DNA of 64,000 nt from Desulfallas thermosapovorans DSM 6562 (GTDB lineage Bacteria; Bacillota; Desulfotomaculia; Desulfotomaculales; Desulfallaceae): positions 1-64,000 of the forward strand of contig NZ_VNHM01000011.1 in the NCBI RefSeq assembly GCF_008124625.1. Direction: 5' to 3'. Below are positions 1-8,936 of this stretch, in pieces. Numbering within the stretch: the first letter of the stretch is position 1; each line of letters starts with the position of its first letter. The notes below the pieces were generated by a model, which was given only the letters and a program-made list of their open reading frames with translations, was not told the origin of the DNA and searched no databases. The translations under genes were made by a program, and so were the position numbers.

Positions 1-221
1 CGGCAATAGGCATAAAACAGAATCTTAGTCATTAAAACAGGATGATACGGTGGTTGACCTTTTATCCCTTTCTCGTATACCTTGTGGATAACCGTTAGAT
101 CCAAGTGGTCAACAAGATCACTGATAAAATAAACAAGATGTTCCTTGGGTAACCAATCCTGTGGCGCGGGCGGAAATAAATATATTTGATTTGGGTTGTA
201 TGGCTTATATCCTTTGATCAT
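1..221 (-). CDS. IS1182-family transposase, N-terminal part (cut by window edge)
   Basis: Reading the minus strand from the ATG at 221-219 gives an uninterrupted frame to the window edge (73 codons). It begins MIKGYKPYNPNQIYLFPP and continues with DWLPKEHLVYFISD and GQPPYHPVLMTKILFYAY. This is the typical N-terminal domain of IS1182/ISL-type DDE transposases, recognised from the family motifs DWLP..HLVYF and GQPPYHP. The catalytic DDE part lies outside the window, so intactness cannot be judged. The ribosome binding site is weak, as is common for IS genes. The inverted repeat of the element should lie between about 222 and 330 but could not be delimited without the other end. Its position directly behind a nucleotidyltransferase gene suggests insertion into a toxin-antitoxin locus. 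Confidence 0.8.
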   Translation of the reverse strand, partial: MIKGYKPYNPNQIYLFPPAPQDWLPKEHLVYFISDLVDHLDLTVIHKVYEKGIKGQPPYHPVLMTKILFYAYC

Positions 222-328
222 AATATTGTATATTTCGACAACTTGTACCAATTGCCCTGCTAATAGTATCTAATTTTCCTTGATTATGTTAATACTCAGA
301 CAGGCTGCTAGCCCCAAGCTATTTTCAA

Positions 329-661
329 TCATAGCGTCATCCCGTTCCGGGATACTTCATGATAAAACAGGGTTTGGTGTTGCTGATTCTTGATAAACTC
401 TGTGGTTGTCAGTACAATTGGGGAGATATTAGATGCGTATTTTAACTCTATGTCCAACAATATATCACTAATTGAGTTCATAGTTTCTTCGTTCCTTTGT
501 TTAACGACTATAAGTACATCAATATCTGATTCGTCATGAAACTTACCGGTTGATTTGGAGCCAAAAAGTTTTATATCAAATAAATTATCTTTCAAAACGT
601 CTTTTATTAGCGAGGAAAACTCATTTAAAGCTTTTTTTTCGGTTAAATTTAAGGAGAACAT
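329..661 (-). CDS. MNT-type minimal nucleotidyltransferase (MntA/HepT-like antitoxin half)
   Basis: The 110-residue protein has the polymerase-beta nucleotidyltransferase signature: a GSKSTGKFHDESDIDVLIVV stretch at about residues 34-53, i.e. GS followed by DxD metal ligands. Proteins of this size are usually the MNT partner of a HEPN RNase in type VII toxin-antitoxin pairs, where the MNT protein AMPylates and silences the HEPN toxin; that role is inferred from the family. The HEPN gene normally follows with a short overlap. Here an ATG overlaps the stop codon (ATGA at 329-332), but the frame closes after 20 codons at 270 and the transposase begins at 221. The partner therefore appears lost or split by the IS. 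Base composition is AT-rich compared with the genes downstream. Confidence 0.75.
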   Translation of the reverse strand: MFSLNLTEKKALNEFSSLIKDVLKDNLFDIKLFGSKSTGKFHDESDIDVLIVVKQRNEETMNSISDILLDIELKYASNISPIVLTTTEFIKNQQHQTLFYHEVSRNGMTL

Positions 662-715
662 GTTATTTTCACTCCCGAAATCAAATCAATAATTTTTTAT
701 ATTGTACCATATTAG

Positions 716-746
716 GGGGTCAGGCTTAAAGTTTGTTACAGTAATT
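716..746 (+). repeat. GGGGTCAGG repeat, copy 1
   Basis: Copy of the dispersed element with core GGGGTCAGGCTTAAAGTTTG, continuing TTACAGTAATTA. It is the only one of the seven copies that is not on the 3' end of a recognised plus-strand gene; the gene to its left runs the other way. It lies 150 bp upstream of the hydrolase gene, whose 3' end carries copy 2, so the hydrolase is bracketed by two direct copies. Confidence 0.85.
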
Positions 747-898
747 AAAGATTGCAATGATATAATTGCCTTATTAAACCAACCCACCATCTCCACCACA
801 AAGGATACAGCGTTTTGTAACCGGCAAAGGACTACCCGTAAACCGCTGCAGACTTCATACCGGAGGGTTGGTATCAATAGTGTAAGGAGTGAAACCCT

Positions 899-1822
899 TT
901 GTATAAAGAAATACTGCCCAATCTTTATCTGATCGAGATCCCCCTGCCCAATAACCCTCTTAAATCGCTCAATTCCTACGTTATCAAAGGACCGGAAAGA
1001 AATTTAATTATCGATACCGGTATGAACCGGAAGGAATGCTCGGAAGTAATCCATTTATCCTTGCAGGAACTGGATGTGCGGCTGGAAAACACGGACTTTT
1101 TTATTACCCACATGCACTCCGATCACTCGGGGTTGGTGGGGGCTATGGCCACGGATACCTCCAAAGTGTACTGCAGCAGGCCCGATGCCGATGTTATCCT
1201 GGGCAAAGAATCCTGGGACAAAATTTTGGCCGGAGCCCGGGCGCATGGCTTTCCCGAGGAGGAATTGAAGACCATACTGGATAAACACCCGGGTTATAAA
1301 TACGCCCCCCGGGGTGATATAAAATTTGACATTGTTCAGGACGGGGATGAGATTGTTGCCGGGGATTATCGTTTTGTATGCGTGTCCACCCCCGGTCACA
1401 CCAGGGGGCACATGTGCCTGTACGAACCGGACAAAAAAGTGCTGGTGTCCGGGGACCATATCCTTGCCGATATAACACCGAACATTTCCCTGTTTGTGCC
1501 CGGGGAGGAGAATCCCCTGGAGGATTACCTGGCCAACCTGGATAAGGTTTACCAGATGGATATTGAACTGGTGCTGCCGGGGCACCGGAGTCTGATTTAC
1601 GACGTGCGCAAAAGAATCGACGAGCTAAAACGCCACCACCGGGAAAGGGCCGAGGAGATCCTGGCCATACTGCGTAAAGGCAGCGCCAGCGCTTACCAAA
1701 TAGCTTCGCAAATGAAATGGGATATCGATTGCCGGACCTGGGAGGAGTTCCCCACAGCCCAAAAATGGTTTGCCACCGGAGAAGCCATCGCCCACCTCCG
1801 CTACCTGAGGGGTCAGGCTTAA
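899..1822 (+). CDS. metallo-beta-lactamase-fold hydrolase
   Basis: The 307-residue protein carries the zinc-site motifs of the metallo-beta-lactamase superfamily: THMHSDHSG near residue 70 (HxHxDH), GHTRGHMCLY near 166, SGDHIL near 185 and LPGHRSLI near 228. A C-terminal winged-helix-like segment follows (AEEILAILRKGSASAYQIA). This architecture (MBL plus C-terminal helical domain) is common in hydrolases of the glyoxalase II/LACTB2 type; the substrate cannot be read from the sequence. The start is TTG at 899, chosen because AAGGAG at 884-889 is well spaced; the protein begins MYKEILPNLYLIEIPLP. The last four residues, RGQA, and the TAA stop are encoded by repeat copy 2, so the natural C terminus has been replaced or extended by the element. 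Confidence 0.85.
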   Translation: MYKEILPNLYLIEIPLPNNPLKSLNSYVIKGPERNLIIDTGMNRKECSEVIHLSLQELDVRLENTDFFITHMHSDHSGLVGAMATDTSKVYCSRPDADVILGKESWDKILAGARAHGFPEEELKTILDKHPGYKYAPRGDIKFDIVQDGDEIVAGDYRFVCVSTPGHTRGHMCLYEPDKKVLVSGDHILADITPNISLFVPGEENPLEDYLANLDKVYQMDIELVLPGHRSLIYDVRKRIDELKRHHRERAEEILAILRKGSASAYQIASQMKWDIDCRTWEEFPTAQKWFATGEAIAHLRYLRGQA

Positions 1823-1840
1823 AGTTTGTTCAGGTAACTT
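1809..1840 (+). repeat. GGGGTCAGG repeat, copy 2
   Basis: The repeat starts four codons before the end of the hydrolase gene; in frame GGT-CAG-GCT-TAA it supplies Gly-Gln-Ala-stop. An inverted match to its start, GCCTGACC, lies at 1896-1903, so here the unit could extend to about 95 bp with GGTCAGGC/GCCTGACC ends. Similar inverted ends are not evident at the other copies. Confidence 0.9.
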
Positions 1841-1905
1841 ATAATTCCAAGCGCATTTTATTGCGTTTTTTGCAAACAGGGCGGGCGTTTTTATGGCCTG
1901 ACCTG

Positions 1906-1934
1906 TTGTAACAAACGTGTGTTCCTGGTATAAT
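1906..1934 (+). promoter_or_regulatory. probable sigma-A promoter of the Wadjet operon
   Basis: TTGTAA at 1906-1911 and a perfect TATAAT at 1929-1934 are separated by 17 bp. Transcription would start near 1941, giving a leader of about 55 nt before jetA. The leader contains TTCGACA at 1961-1967, the reverse complement of the Spo0A-box core TGTCGAA. That heptamer could occur by chance. The promoter lies between repeat copy 2 and jetA, so the module carries its own promoter. Confidence 0.6.
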
Positions 1935-1995
1935 GCAAAAAGGGAAACTATAAGGTATTTTTCGACACCAACCAATATCCGGCAGGAGAACTATT

Positions 1996-3417
1996 ATGCG
2001 TCTATTTGATGTTATTCCGGAAAAACTGTTCAGCGTCCTGGCCAGTCCCCTGAAGGAGGACTATGCGGCCATCTTGTTTAAAATTTATGAACAATACCTG
2101 ATGACCACCTTTGGTATCGAGCGGGAAGTGCTGGTGGACCTGATTGTTGATTATATAGAGGAAAAAGAGGAAAATGACACTTTCGGCCAGGCCTTGGAGG
2201 AGGAAATCTGGGAAGAGTCCATGGACAACCCCGCCGGTGCCCGGGGGCGGGCCGGGTTTGTGCTGCGCAAGTTGGAAACCACCGGCTGGCTGGCGGTGGA
2301 AACATACAGCGATTACAAGCAGTACGTTACCTTGAATGATTACGCCATCCGAATTTTGGAGACGCTGGAGAAAATACGGGAGAACCGCCAGGCCGAGTAC
2401 CAGGGTTTTGTGTTTGCCACCTATACCCTGCTGCACTCCGCCGAGGCCGACCGCCAGGGGAACCTGGCTCTGGAAAAGGCTTATGAGCAAACCGAGCAAT
2501 TGATTAACGGGCTGAAATCCTTAAACCACAACATCAAGCGTTATATTGAGCGGGTGCTGAGTCATAAAAGCCCGGCGGAAATACTGCGCATGCACTTTGA
2601 GGATTACAAAAGGGAAATCATCGACCGCAGCTACCACCGGCTGAAGACTTCGGATAACGTTTCCCGCTACCGGCCTCGCATAATTAAGAAGATTAACGGC
2701 TGGATGGGTGACGATGCCTGGGTGAAAAAAGCGGCGGATTTGGATGTGCGCCGGGAACGGTATCCCGACCGGGATGCGGCCCTCAGGGAGCTGTACCGGA
2801 AAATGGATTATATCAGGCAGTCATATTTGACCATGGACAACCTGCTGGAGGAAATCGACCGGCGTAACGTCCAGTACGCCAATGCCTCTTTCCTGCAGTT
2901 GAAATATATGTTGAACAGCAGTAAAAACGCCGAGGGCATGATGATGGATATCCTTGCGTATTTGGCCCGGCTGCGGGCGGAAAAGCGGGCGGGCGACCCG
3001 CTGCCCGGGCACCTGGAGCCGCTGTATAGTATTTTTACCCAGGGTTACCTGGACAACGGTTCCCTTTTTACCGCCCGGGAGAACAGCAAAAATCACCAGC
3101 CGGTGGCCATGGACGCGGTGGAAGGACCGGGGGCGGAGCAAAAGGCCCGGCGGCTTGCACATTACAAGGAAATGCTGGCCCGGCGGTTGACCCGGGAAAG
3201 GATCAATGATTATGTACTGGATAAGCTGGGCGACCGGGCGGATATTACGGCCGCAGAGCTGGGTGTCCGGGAGGCCGAAGACTTTTTAAAGCTGATTTAT
3301 GTGGCTGCTTACGCCCCTTCCCGGCTGGCCAAATACAAGGTGGATTTTTCAACTCCGGAAAGGGTTACCACCGGGGATGGGTTTAACTTTAAGAATATCC
3401 GGATCAGCCGTAAATAA
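1996..3417 (+). CDS. jetA: Wadjet system protein JetA (kleisin-like subunit)
   Basis: This 473-residue protein is the first gene of a four-gene operon whose layout and products match Wadjet, an SMC-type complex that extrudes DNA loops and cleaves small circular plasmids. JetA is the kleisin-like subunit that bridges the SMC-like ATPase. The N terminus, MRLFDVIPEKLFSVLASP, and the mostly helical, charged sequence match the JetA family of type II systems (DUF5716) rather than the DUF3375 proteins of type I. This is judged from remembered family features, not a search. The start ATG has AGGAGA upstream. jetB follows after 13 bp. Codon use and GC are like the surrounding host genes, so the operon is probably long resident or from a related donor. 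Confidence 0.85.
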   Translation: MRLFDVIPEKLFSVLASPLKEDYAAILFKIYEQYLMTTFGIEREVLVDLIVDYIEEKEENDTFGQALEEEIWEESMDNPAGARGRAGFVLRKLETTGWLAVETYSDYKQYVTLNDYAIRILETLEKIRENRQAEYQGFVFATYTLLHSAEADRQGNLALEKAYEQTEQLINGLKSLNHNIKRYIERVLSHKSPAEILRMHFEDYKREIIDRSYHRLKTSDNVSRYRPRIIKKINGWMGDDAWVKKAADLDVRRERYPDRDAALRELYRKMDYIRQSYLTMDNLLEEIDRRNVQYANASFLQLKYMLNSSKNAEGMMMDILAYLARLRAEKRAGDPLPGHLEPLYSIFTQGYLDNGSLFTARENSKNHQPVAMDAVEGPGAEQKARRLAHYKEMLARRLTRERINDYVLDKLGDRADITAAELGVREAEDFLKLIYVAAYAPSRLAKYKVDFSTPERVTTGDGFNFKNIRISRK

Positions 3418-3430
3418 AAGGGGTGGTTTT

Positions 3431-4069
3431 ATGGAGCCGGCGGAAGGGGTAAGTGTAATCAGCAGGTGGGAGCAATTATCCCCTAAAGAGCAGGAAGACT
3501 TTACCCGGATCGTGAACAAACTCCTGGCCACCACCTTTGTGACCAGGAAGAATGACGAGGACCGGCGGGATTATTATTTTATCGAGCGCAACGAGCCGCT
3601 GTTCCACAGCTATCTAAAACTGGCGGGCTGGACCCTGGCTTTGGACAAGTCCTACGGTGTGTACCAGGTGGTTAATGAGTTTGCCTTTAACCGGCTGCGC
3701 CTGAAGCTGGAGGAAAGCATCATTTTATTGATCATCCGGCTGTGTTACGAGGAAAAGCGCCGGGAGATCAGTCTGGCGGAGAATGTTATGCTGAGGGTGC
3801 GGGAGATTCAGGAGAAATATGCCGCCCTGCGGATTCGTAAAAGACCCATCGATAAGAAAAGCCTCCGGGAAACGGTGGCCCTCTTGAAAAGGTTCAATAT
3901 CGTGCGGCCCCTGGATACCGATGCCACCGACCCCGATTGCCGGTTGGAGATTTTGCCCACTATACTGTTTGCCGTTCGGGTGGAGGATATCCGCCAGGTG
4001 CATGACAAGCTGGACACGTACCGGGAGGCGGGGGAGGAAAAACAGCCCGAGGAAGGTGAAGATGAATGA
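3431..4069 (+). CDS. jetB: Wadjet system protein JetB (DUF4194, KITE-like)
   Basis: The 212-residue protein lies between jetA and the SMC-like jetC and overlaps jetC by four bases (ATGA), implying coupled translation. It has the character of DUF4194/MukE-like winged-helix (KITE) subunits: about two tandem winged-helix segments, with an HSYLKLAGWTLALDKSYGVY region and a basic helix RIRKRPIDKKSLRETVALL. In Wadjet and MukBEF such subunits dimerise on the kleisin and contact DNA. The frame is open further upstream, but the ATG at 3431 is chosen because AAAGGGGTGG precedes it and the upstream residues (overlapping jetA in another frame) look non-coding. Confidence 0.85.
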   Translation: MEPAEGVSVISRWEQLSPKEQEDFTRIVNKLLATTFVTRKNDEDRRDYYFIERNEPLFHSYLKLAGWTLALDKSYGVYQVVNEFAFNRLRLKLEESIILLIIRLCYEEKRREISLAENVMLRVREIQEKYAALRIRKRPIDKKSLRETVALLKRFNIVRPLDTDATDPDCRLEILPTILFAVRVEDIRQVHDKLDTYREAGEEKQPEEGEDE

Positions 4070-7000
4070 AACTGTTGACCCGGGTTAAGTTAATTAACTG
4101 GCACTATTTTGTGAACCAGACCATCGATATCAATGGCAGCACCCTGATCACCGGTGACAACGGCAGCGGCAAATCCACCATCCTCGATGCGCTGCAGCTG
4201 GTACTGGTTGCCGATTTGCGCAAAATTAAATTCAATGTATCCGCCTTTGATGAAACCAGGCGCAACCTTCTGGGCTACCTGCGCTGCAAAACGGGCAGCG
4301 ATTCCAGCGAGGGGCGGGTTTATTTGCGTTCCGGGGATATCACTTCCCATGTGGCCCTGGAGTTTTACGATGACGTGAAAAAGAAGCACTTTATCCTGGG
4401 GGTGGCGGTGGATTCCTATGCCGATAACACAACCTGGGATAGCAAGTACTATAAAATAGAGGATTGCCGCATCGAGGACGACCTGTTTCTGGTGGGCGGT
4501 CGGCCCCGCAACATCAAGGAACTAAAGGTGGCGCTGCGGGGGAAGAAGGGGATGGTATACGGCACCGCCGAGCATTACCGCAAGGATTTGCTGGTCAAGC
4601 TGGGTTCTCTGGGGGAGCGGTTTTTTTCGCTGCTGGTGAAGGCCATCTCTTTCAAACCCATCACCGACATCAGGCAGTTTGTTTATTCCTATGTGCTGGA
4701 GGAGCGCCACATCAACATCGAGGTGATGCGGGAAAACCTGCAGCGTTACAAGGAGTACAGCGACCTGGCGGCCAGGACCCGGGAGAAGGTGGCCGAGCTG
4801 GAGAAAATCACGGCCAAGTTTGACGAGATTGCCCGGGACCAGGAAACCGTGCTGGTCCAGGAGTACCTGATCAGGCGCGGCACCATGGACCAGGCCGCCG
4901 AAAAGCTGGCCCGCAACGCCTGGCTGGTGGAGCAAAAGCGGGGTGAGCTGAAGGCTCTGGAGGATGAACTGGAGCGCAACCGCCGGCGCAAGGGTGAACT
5001 GGCGGGTGATTACGAGGCTCACCGTGATACCCTGGCTCAAAATGAAACTTTTCAGCTGGTGGAGCGGCTCAACCGGGAGATCAGGGAACTGCGGGAAAAA
5101 CTGGCCGAACTGGGGAAAGTCAAAGACCGGGTTATCGATGCCGCCGGCCGGGAAGCCGGGGCTTTGAAAAAATTGTTGTCTGCCGCCGGGGCCGCAGGGG
5201 TTGCCGGGGAGGAAGAACCGGGGGCACCGGCACCAAGCGGCCTGGCCGGGCTGGCGGAATTGCTGGAGGCCATTGCCCGGGGACAGGTGCCCGGGGAGGA
5301 CGCGGCGGCTGCCAGGAAAAGGCTGGACGAAGGCCGGGCCTGGCTGGATGAAATTGCCTCCCGGGTCAAGGAAACCCTTTGGGAATGCAACGCCGGGTTG
5401 AAAAAGCTGCGGGATGAGGAACAGGAGCTGCGGCGGGACTTGGAAAGCCTGCGCAATAAAAAATTTGTTTATGATCCCCGGGTTACCAAACTGCGGGATG
5501 TAATTACCGCCGGTTTTCGCCGCCGGGGGCAGGAAGTGGTACCCGCCATCCTTTGCGAGCTGCTGGAGGTGCCCGACGAAAAGTGGCAGGACGCGGTGGA
5601 GGGCTGGCTGAACACCCAGCGCTTTGATTTGATTGTGGAACCCCGGCATTTCAATTTTGCCCTGGGGTTATACGAGCGATACAAGAGGGAACACAATATT
5701 TCCGGGGTGGGCCTGGTGAACACCGGGCGGGTGCTGAAATTCCTGGACCGGCAGGAAAAGGGTTCACTGGCCGAGGAGGTGCAATCGGACAACCGCTACG
5801 CCCTGGGCTATGTGCGCCAGCTGATGGGAAATGTGATGAAGTGCGAGAACGAGCAGGAATTAAAGCAGTATCGCCGTTCCATCACCCCCACCTGCATGAC
5901 TTACCAGAACAATGCGGCCCGCCAGATTAACTTCAAGGTATACGAAACCCCCTTTATCGGTCAACGGGCCTTTGCCCGGCAAATCGCCCGCAAGGAAGCC
6001 CGGCTGCAGGAGGTGCTGGCCGGGATCAAGGAATTGGCGGACCGGGTGGAGGGGTTAAATCAATTGCTGCCCCTGTGCACCGGGCGGGGGGATAATTATT
6101 TTGTGATCAGCGAGCACCTGGATGTGTTCCGGCAGAGGGCGGAGGTTCTGTCCGCCATCAAGGGCAAGCAGGATGAATTGACCGCCATTGATACCTCGGG
6201 TATCGCTGAAATTAAAAAGAAAATGGAGCAGCTTAAAGAGCAAATCAATGCCCTGGAAAAGCTGATTGGGGAACAGATGTCGGCCCGGGGCCGCCTGGAG
6301 GGCGAAATCGAATCGCTGGCCGAAACCCGTACGTCCCTGGAGGCGGCGGCGGTTGAAGCCCGGGAGGCCTTCCGTGCCCTGTGCACCGCCAATCCGGGCG
6401 TAGTGGAGAAGGGGGATAAAAGGTACGGGCGGGAACGCCGGAAAAAAGAACCGGGGGAAATCGCCGCTAATTTCCTGCACAATCGCAAGTCCATGGACAG
6501 TCTCATTTACAACAAGAAGCAGGATTTGGTGCGCATGCTCAGCGAATATGCCAACCGCCACCAGTTCGGGGGGCGGGTGGACGCCGGTGATATAAGCGAG
6601 TTTGTGGCCGAGCACCGCAAGCTGGCCCACAGTGAACTGCCCCAGTATGAAGAAAAGATTAACCAGGCCCAGCAGGAGGCCGAGGTGGAGTTTAAGGAGC
6701 ATTTCATCTTCAAGCTGAGGGAGAACATTGAAAACGCCCACATAGAGTTTGGCTTTCTCAACGAGGCTTTAAAGGGGATCAACTTTGGCTCGGATCGCTA
6801 CCGGTTCCTGGTCAAACCTTCGGAACAGCACCGCAAGTTCCATGATATGATCATGGACACCGACATGGTTGAGGGGGGCAGGTCGCTGTTCGATTCCATG
6901 TTCCGGGACCGGCACCGGGAGGCCATGGATGACTTGTTCGACAAAATTATCAACCTGCCGCCCAAATACCTGCCCGAGAGTATCGCCGAGTATACCGACT

Positions 7001-7410
7001 ACCGCACTTTTCTGGATTATGACATTAAAATTTATCACGACAATGGTGAAACTTCCACCTACTCCAAGGTTTGCCGGGAAAAATCCGGCGGGGAGACCCA
7101 GACGCCCTTTTATGTGGCCATCGTCGCCGCCTTTGTGCAGTTGTACCGGGCTAAGACCAACCGCGACAGCATTCGCCTGATGATGTTCGACGAGGCCTTC
7201 AACCGCATGGATAGTGACCGGGTGGAAAACAGCCTGGTGTTTATCAGGGACCTGGGGATGCAGGCCATCATTGCCGCTCCCACCGATAAGTGCGAGTATA
7301 TTGCGCCTCACCTGCCCACCACTTTGCTGGTGCTGCGGGACGGGCATTACAGTTGGATTGAGGATTATCACCAGTTGAAAGAAGCGGCCCTGGCCGGGGC
7401 CGGAGAATAA
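4066..7410 (+). CDS. jetC: Wadjet system SMC-like ATPase JetC
   Basis: At 1,114 residues this is the motor subunit, a MukB/SMC-like protein. The N-terminal half-ATPase has a perfect Walker A, GDNGSGKST, at residues 30-38. Long coiled-coil arms (heptad-rich Glu/Leu/Lys stretches, about 235-480 and 640-790) flank a central hinge-like region around 490-640. The C-terminal half-ATPase contains the signature KSGGETQ at 1006-1012 and Walker B RLMMFDEAFNRMD with DE at 1042-1043. All ATPase motifs are intact, so the protein should be active. Family knowledge: JetC dimers extrude loops and hand DNA to JetD for cleavage. It overlaps jetB by four bases and is followed 24 bp later by jetD. Confidence 0.9.
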   Translation: MKLLTRVKLINWHYFVNQTIDINGSTLITGDNGSGKSTILDALQLVLVADLRKIKFNVSAFDETRRNLLGYLRCKTGSDSSEGRVYLRSGDITSHVALEFYDDVKKKHFILGVAVDSYADNTTWDSKYYKIEDCRIEDDLFLVGGRPRNIKELKVALRGKKGMVYGTAEHYRKDLLVKLGSLGERFFSLLVKAISFKPITDIRQFVYSYVLEERHINIEVMRENLQRYKEYSDLAARTREKVAELEKITAKFDEIARDQETVLVQEYLIRRGTMDQAAEKLARNAWLVEQKRGELKALEDELERNRRRKGELAGDYEAHRDTLAQNETFQLVERLNREIRELREKLAELGKVKDRVIDAAGREAGALKKLLSAAGAAGVAGEEEPGAPAPSGLAGLAELLEAIARGQVPGEDAAAARKRLDEGRAWLDEIASRVKETLWECNAGLKKLRDEEQELRRDLESLRNKKFVYDPRVTKLRDVITAGFRRRGQEVVPAILCELLEVPDEKWQDAVEGWLNTQRFDLIVEPRHFNFALGLYERYKREHNISGVGLVNTGRVLKFLDRQEKGSLAEEVQSDNRYALGYVRQLMGNVMKCENEQELKQYRRSITPTCMTYQNNAARQINFKVYETPFIGQRAFARQIARKEARLQEVLAGIKELADRVEGLNQLLPLCTGRGDNYFVISEHLDVFRQRAEVLSAIKGKQDELTAIDTSGIAEIKKKMEQLKEQINALEKLIGEQMSARGRLEGEIESLAETRTSLEAAAVEAREAFRALCTANPGVVEKGDKRYGRERRKKEPGEIAANFLHNRKSMDSLIYNKKQDLVRMLSEYANRHQFGGRVDAGDISEFVAEHRKLAHSELPQYEEKINQAQQEAEVEFKEHFIFKLRENIENAHIEFGFLNEALKGINFGSDRYRFLVKPSEQHRKFHDMIMDTDMVEGGRSLFDSMFRDRHREAMDDLFDKIINLPPKYLPESIAEYTDYRTFLDYDIKIYHDNGETSTYSKVCREKSGGETQTPFYVAIVAAFVQLYRAKTNRDSIRLMMFDEAFNRMDSDRVENSLVFIRDLGMQAIIAAPTDKCEYIAPHLPTTLLVLRDGHYSWIEDYHQLKEAALAGAGE

Positions 7411-7434
7411 TTTGGTCAAAGGGGCTGTAAAGCT

Positions 7435-8682
7435 ATGCAAGACGCAGCAAAGCTGCTGCACCTGCTGTTGGATAAATTCGAAAACAGCGCCCTTTATAAG
7501 GGTGCACCCCGGAACAACCGGCGGGTTTGGCTGCGCTTCAACCGGCGCAATTTGCCCCGTTATTTTGACGATTCCACCGCCCGCCACAAGGAAAGCATCA
7601 ATGAAGGGGCTTTGCTTTTGGAGGAGCGGGGGTTGGTGGAAATTGTCTGGGAGCGGTTCGAGGAGGGCAATTTGATCAACAAGCTGGCCTTGAATCACCA
7701 CCGGTTGCAGGAAGCTTACGATTTTCTGGGCCGCCGGCCCCGGGAGGCCCGGGAGAGTGAAGTGGCCGGGCTGGCCCGTCGATACGCCCGGGGAGCCGCT
7801 CCCTGGGCGGCCGAATTTCTGGGCTGGGTGGCGGAGCGGGCGGACAGCGGGGAGAGTGTGGCCCGTTATTTGGATATTGGCGATACCCGGCGGGCCGCTA
7901 TGCTGTTCAAGGCGGTCAGGGAAGCATCCTTGCTGGAGGAGGAAACTCCCCGGCGAGTGTTCAGCCAGAGGGTGCTGGGTTCCACCAAGGCCTTTGACCA
8001 GGTGAAAAGCGCGGTGGCCCGGGCGGCGGTGGATTTCAACGCCGGCCTGCGCCGGGCCGGGCTGGAAGGGCCGGATGAAATACTGGCCGAATTGGGGATT
8101 GTGGACAACCCCCAGCATATTTTTATCAGCGGCGATTTAAAGTTTACCGTGGCGGGCAAATTGATCAATGTGTCATACTTCTACCCGGACCTTGGTATCG
8201 CCACGGAAATGGTGGGCCCCATGCAAATAGTGGCGGCCCCGGTGGATTATGTAATTACCATTGAAAATTTAACTGCCTTTTACAGCTTTATCAAGGAGGG
8301 CCGGAAAAACTGCCTGGCGGTCTACCTGGGCGGCTACCACAATGCCCACCGCCGCAACTTTTTACTGAAGATCAGGGATTTCTTCGTACAGAACGGGCGG
8401 GCAGTGTCATTTTACCACTGGGGAGACATAGATTACGGCGGCTTCACCATATTCACCCACCTGCGGGACAATTGCCTGCCCGAATTGCAACCCCTGGCCA
8501 TGGACATAGACACACTGGAAAAGTATAAAAAATTCTGCCTTCCCTTCAACAAGGAATACGCCAAAAAACTCCACCGCCTGCTGCAGGATGAGAAGTACCG
8601 GGTTTTCCACCCGGTGATTCAACACATGCTCAAAAACAACCTCCGCCTCGAACAGGAAGGGGTCAGGCTTAAAGTTTATTAA
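7435..8682 (+). CDS. jetD: Wadjet system nuclease JetD (Toprim/DUF2220)
   Basis: The 415-residue protein is the nuclease of the Wadjet system. An N-terminal winged-helix/arm region is followed by a C-terminal Toprim-like (DUF2220) domain. Toprim acidic residues are visible as Glu277 in YVITIENLTAF and the DxD of WGDIDYGG at Asp331/Asp333, so the active site looks complete. The start ATG at 7435 has AAGGGG upstream. The 3' end is unusual: the last seven residues, GVRLKVY, and the TAA stop are encoded by repeat copy 3. A G-to-A difference in this copy (TTTATTAA instead of TTTGTTAA) creates the stop one codon early. The native C terminus therefore ends near EQE, a few residues after the conserved region. 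Confidence 0.9.
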   Translation: MQDAAKLLHLLLDKFENSALYKGAPRNNRRVWLRFNRRNLPRYFDDSTARHKESINEGALLLEERGLVEIVWERFEEGNLINKLALNHHRLQEAYDFLGRRPREARESEVAGLARRYARGAAPWAAEFLGWVAERADSGESVARYLDIGDTRRAAMLFKAVREASLLEEETPRRVFSQRVLGSTKAFDQVKSAVARAAVDFNAGLRRAGLEGPDEILAELGIVDNPQHIFISGDLKFTVAGKLINVSYFYPDLGIATEMVGPMQIVAAPVDYVITIENLTAFYSFIKEGRKNCLAVYLGGYHNAHRRNFLLKIRDFFVQNGRAVSFYHWGDIDYGGFTIFTHLRDNCLPELQPLAMDIDTLEKYKKFCLPFNKEYAKKLHRLLQDEKYRVFHPVIQHMLKNNLRLEQEGVRLKVY

Positions 8683-8690
8683 AGTAATCT
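8659..8690 (+). repeat. GGGGTCAGG repeat, copy 3
   Basis: Same strand and same core as the other copies, with A for G in the TTTGTT segment. It is read in frame GGG-GTC-AGG at the end of jetD and supplies the stop. With copy 2 it brackets the whole Wadjet operon. Confidence 0.9.
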
Positions 8691-8713
8691 TATAATTGGT
8701 ATATATGAAAAAA

Positions 8714-8733
8714 CGGGCAATTGCAAACGCCCG
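8714..8733 (+). terminator. possible terminator of the Wadjet operon
   Basis: CGGGC and GCCCG arms of 5 bp are separated by 10 nt, just downstream of repeat copy 3. They are followed by AATAAAAGCTTTT rather than a pure T-run, so termination may be weak. Confidence 0.35.
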
Positions 8734-8936
8734 AATAAAAGCTTTTGGCGAGTATTGCTGTGAAGCTCTTTAATATAACCTGATTCCATAAAAATTTTTA
8801 TGAAATTGAAGGGAAAGAGTGGTTTTTTTTGAATATACTAAAATAAGGGTTATTATAAGCAATAAGATAAAATAACAAAATGCTACAGGAGCGTAACATA
8901 TATATACAATAAATAAAGCAAAAAGGAGGTAATAAA

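Noticed and set aside
5052-5649. Long minus-strand frames within jetC and other GC-rich genes
   Set aside because: They are antisense shadows of high-GC coding regions, with Pro/Gln/Arg-rich low-complexity products and no ribosome binding sites.
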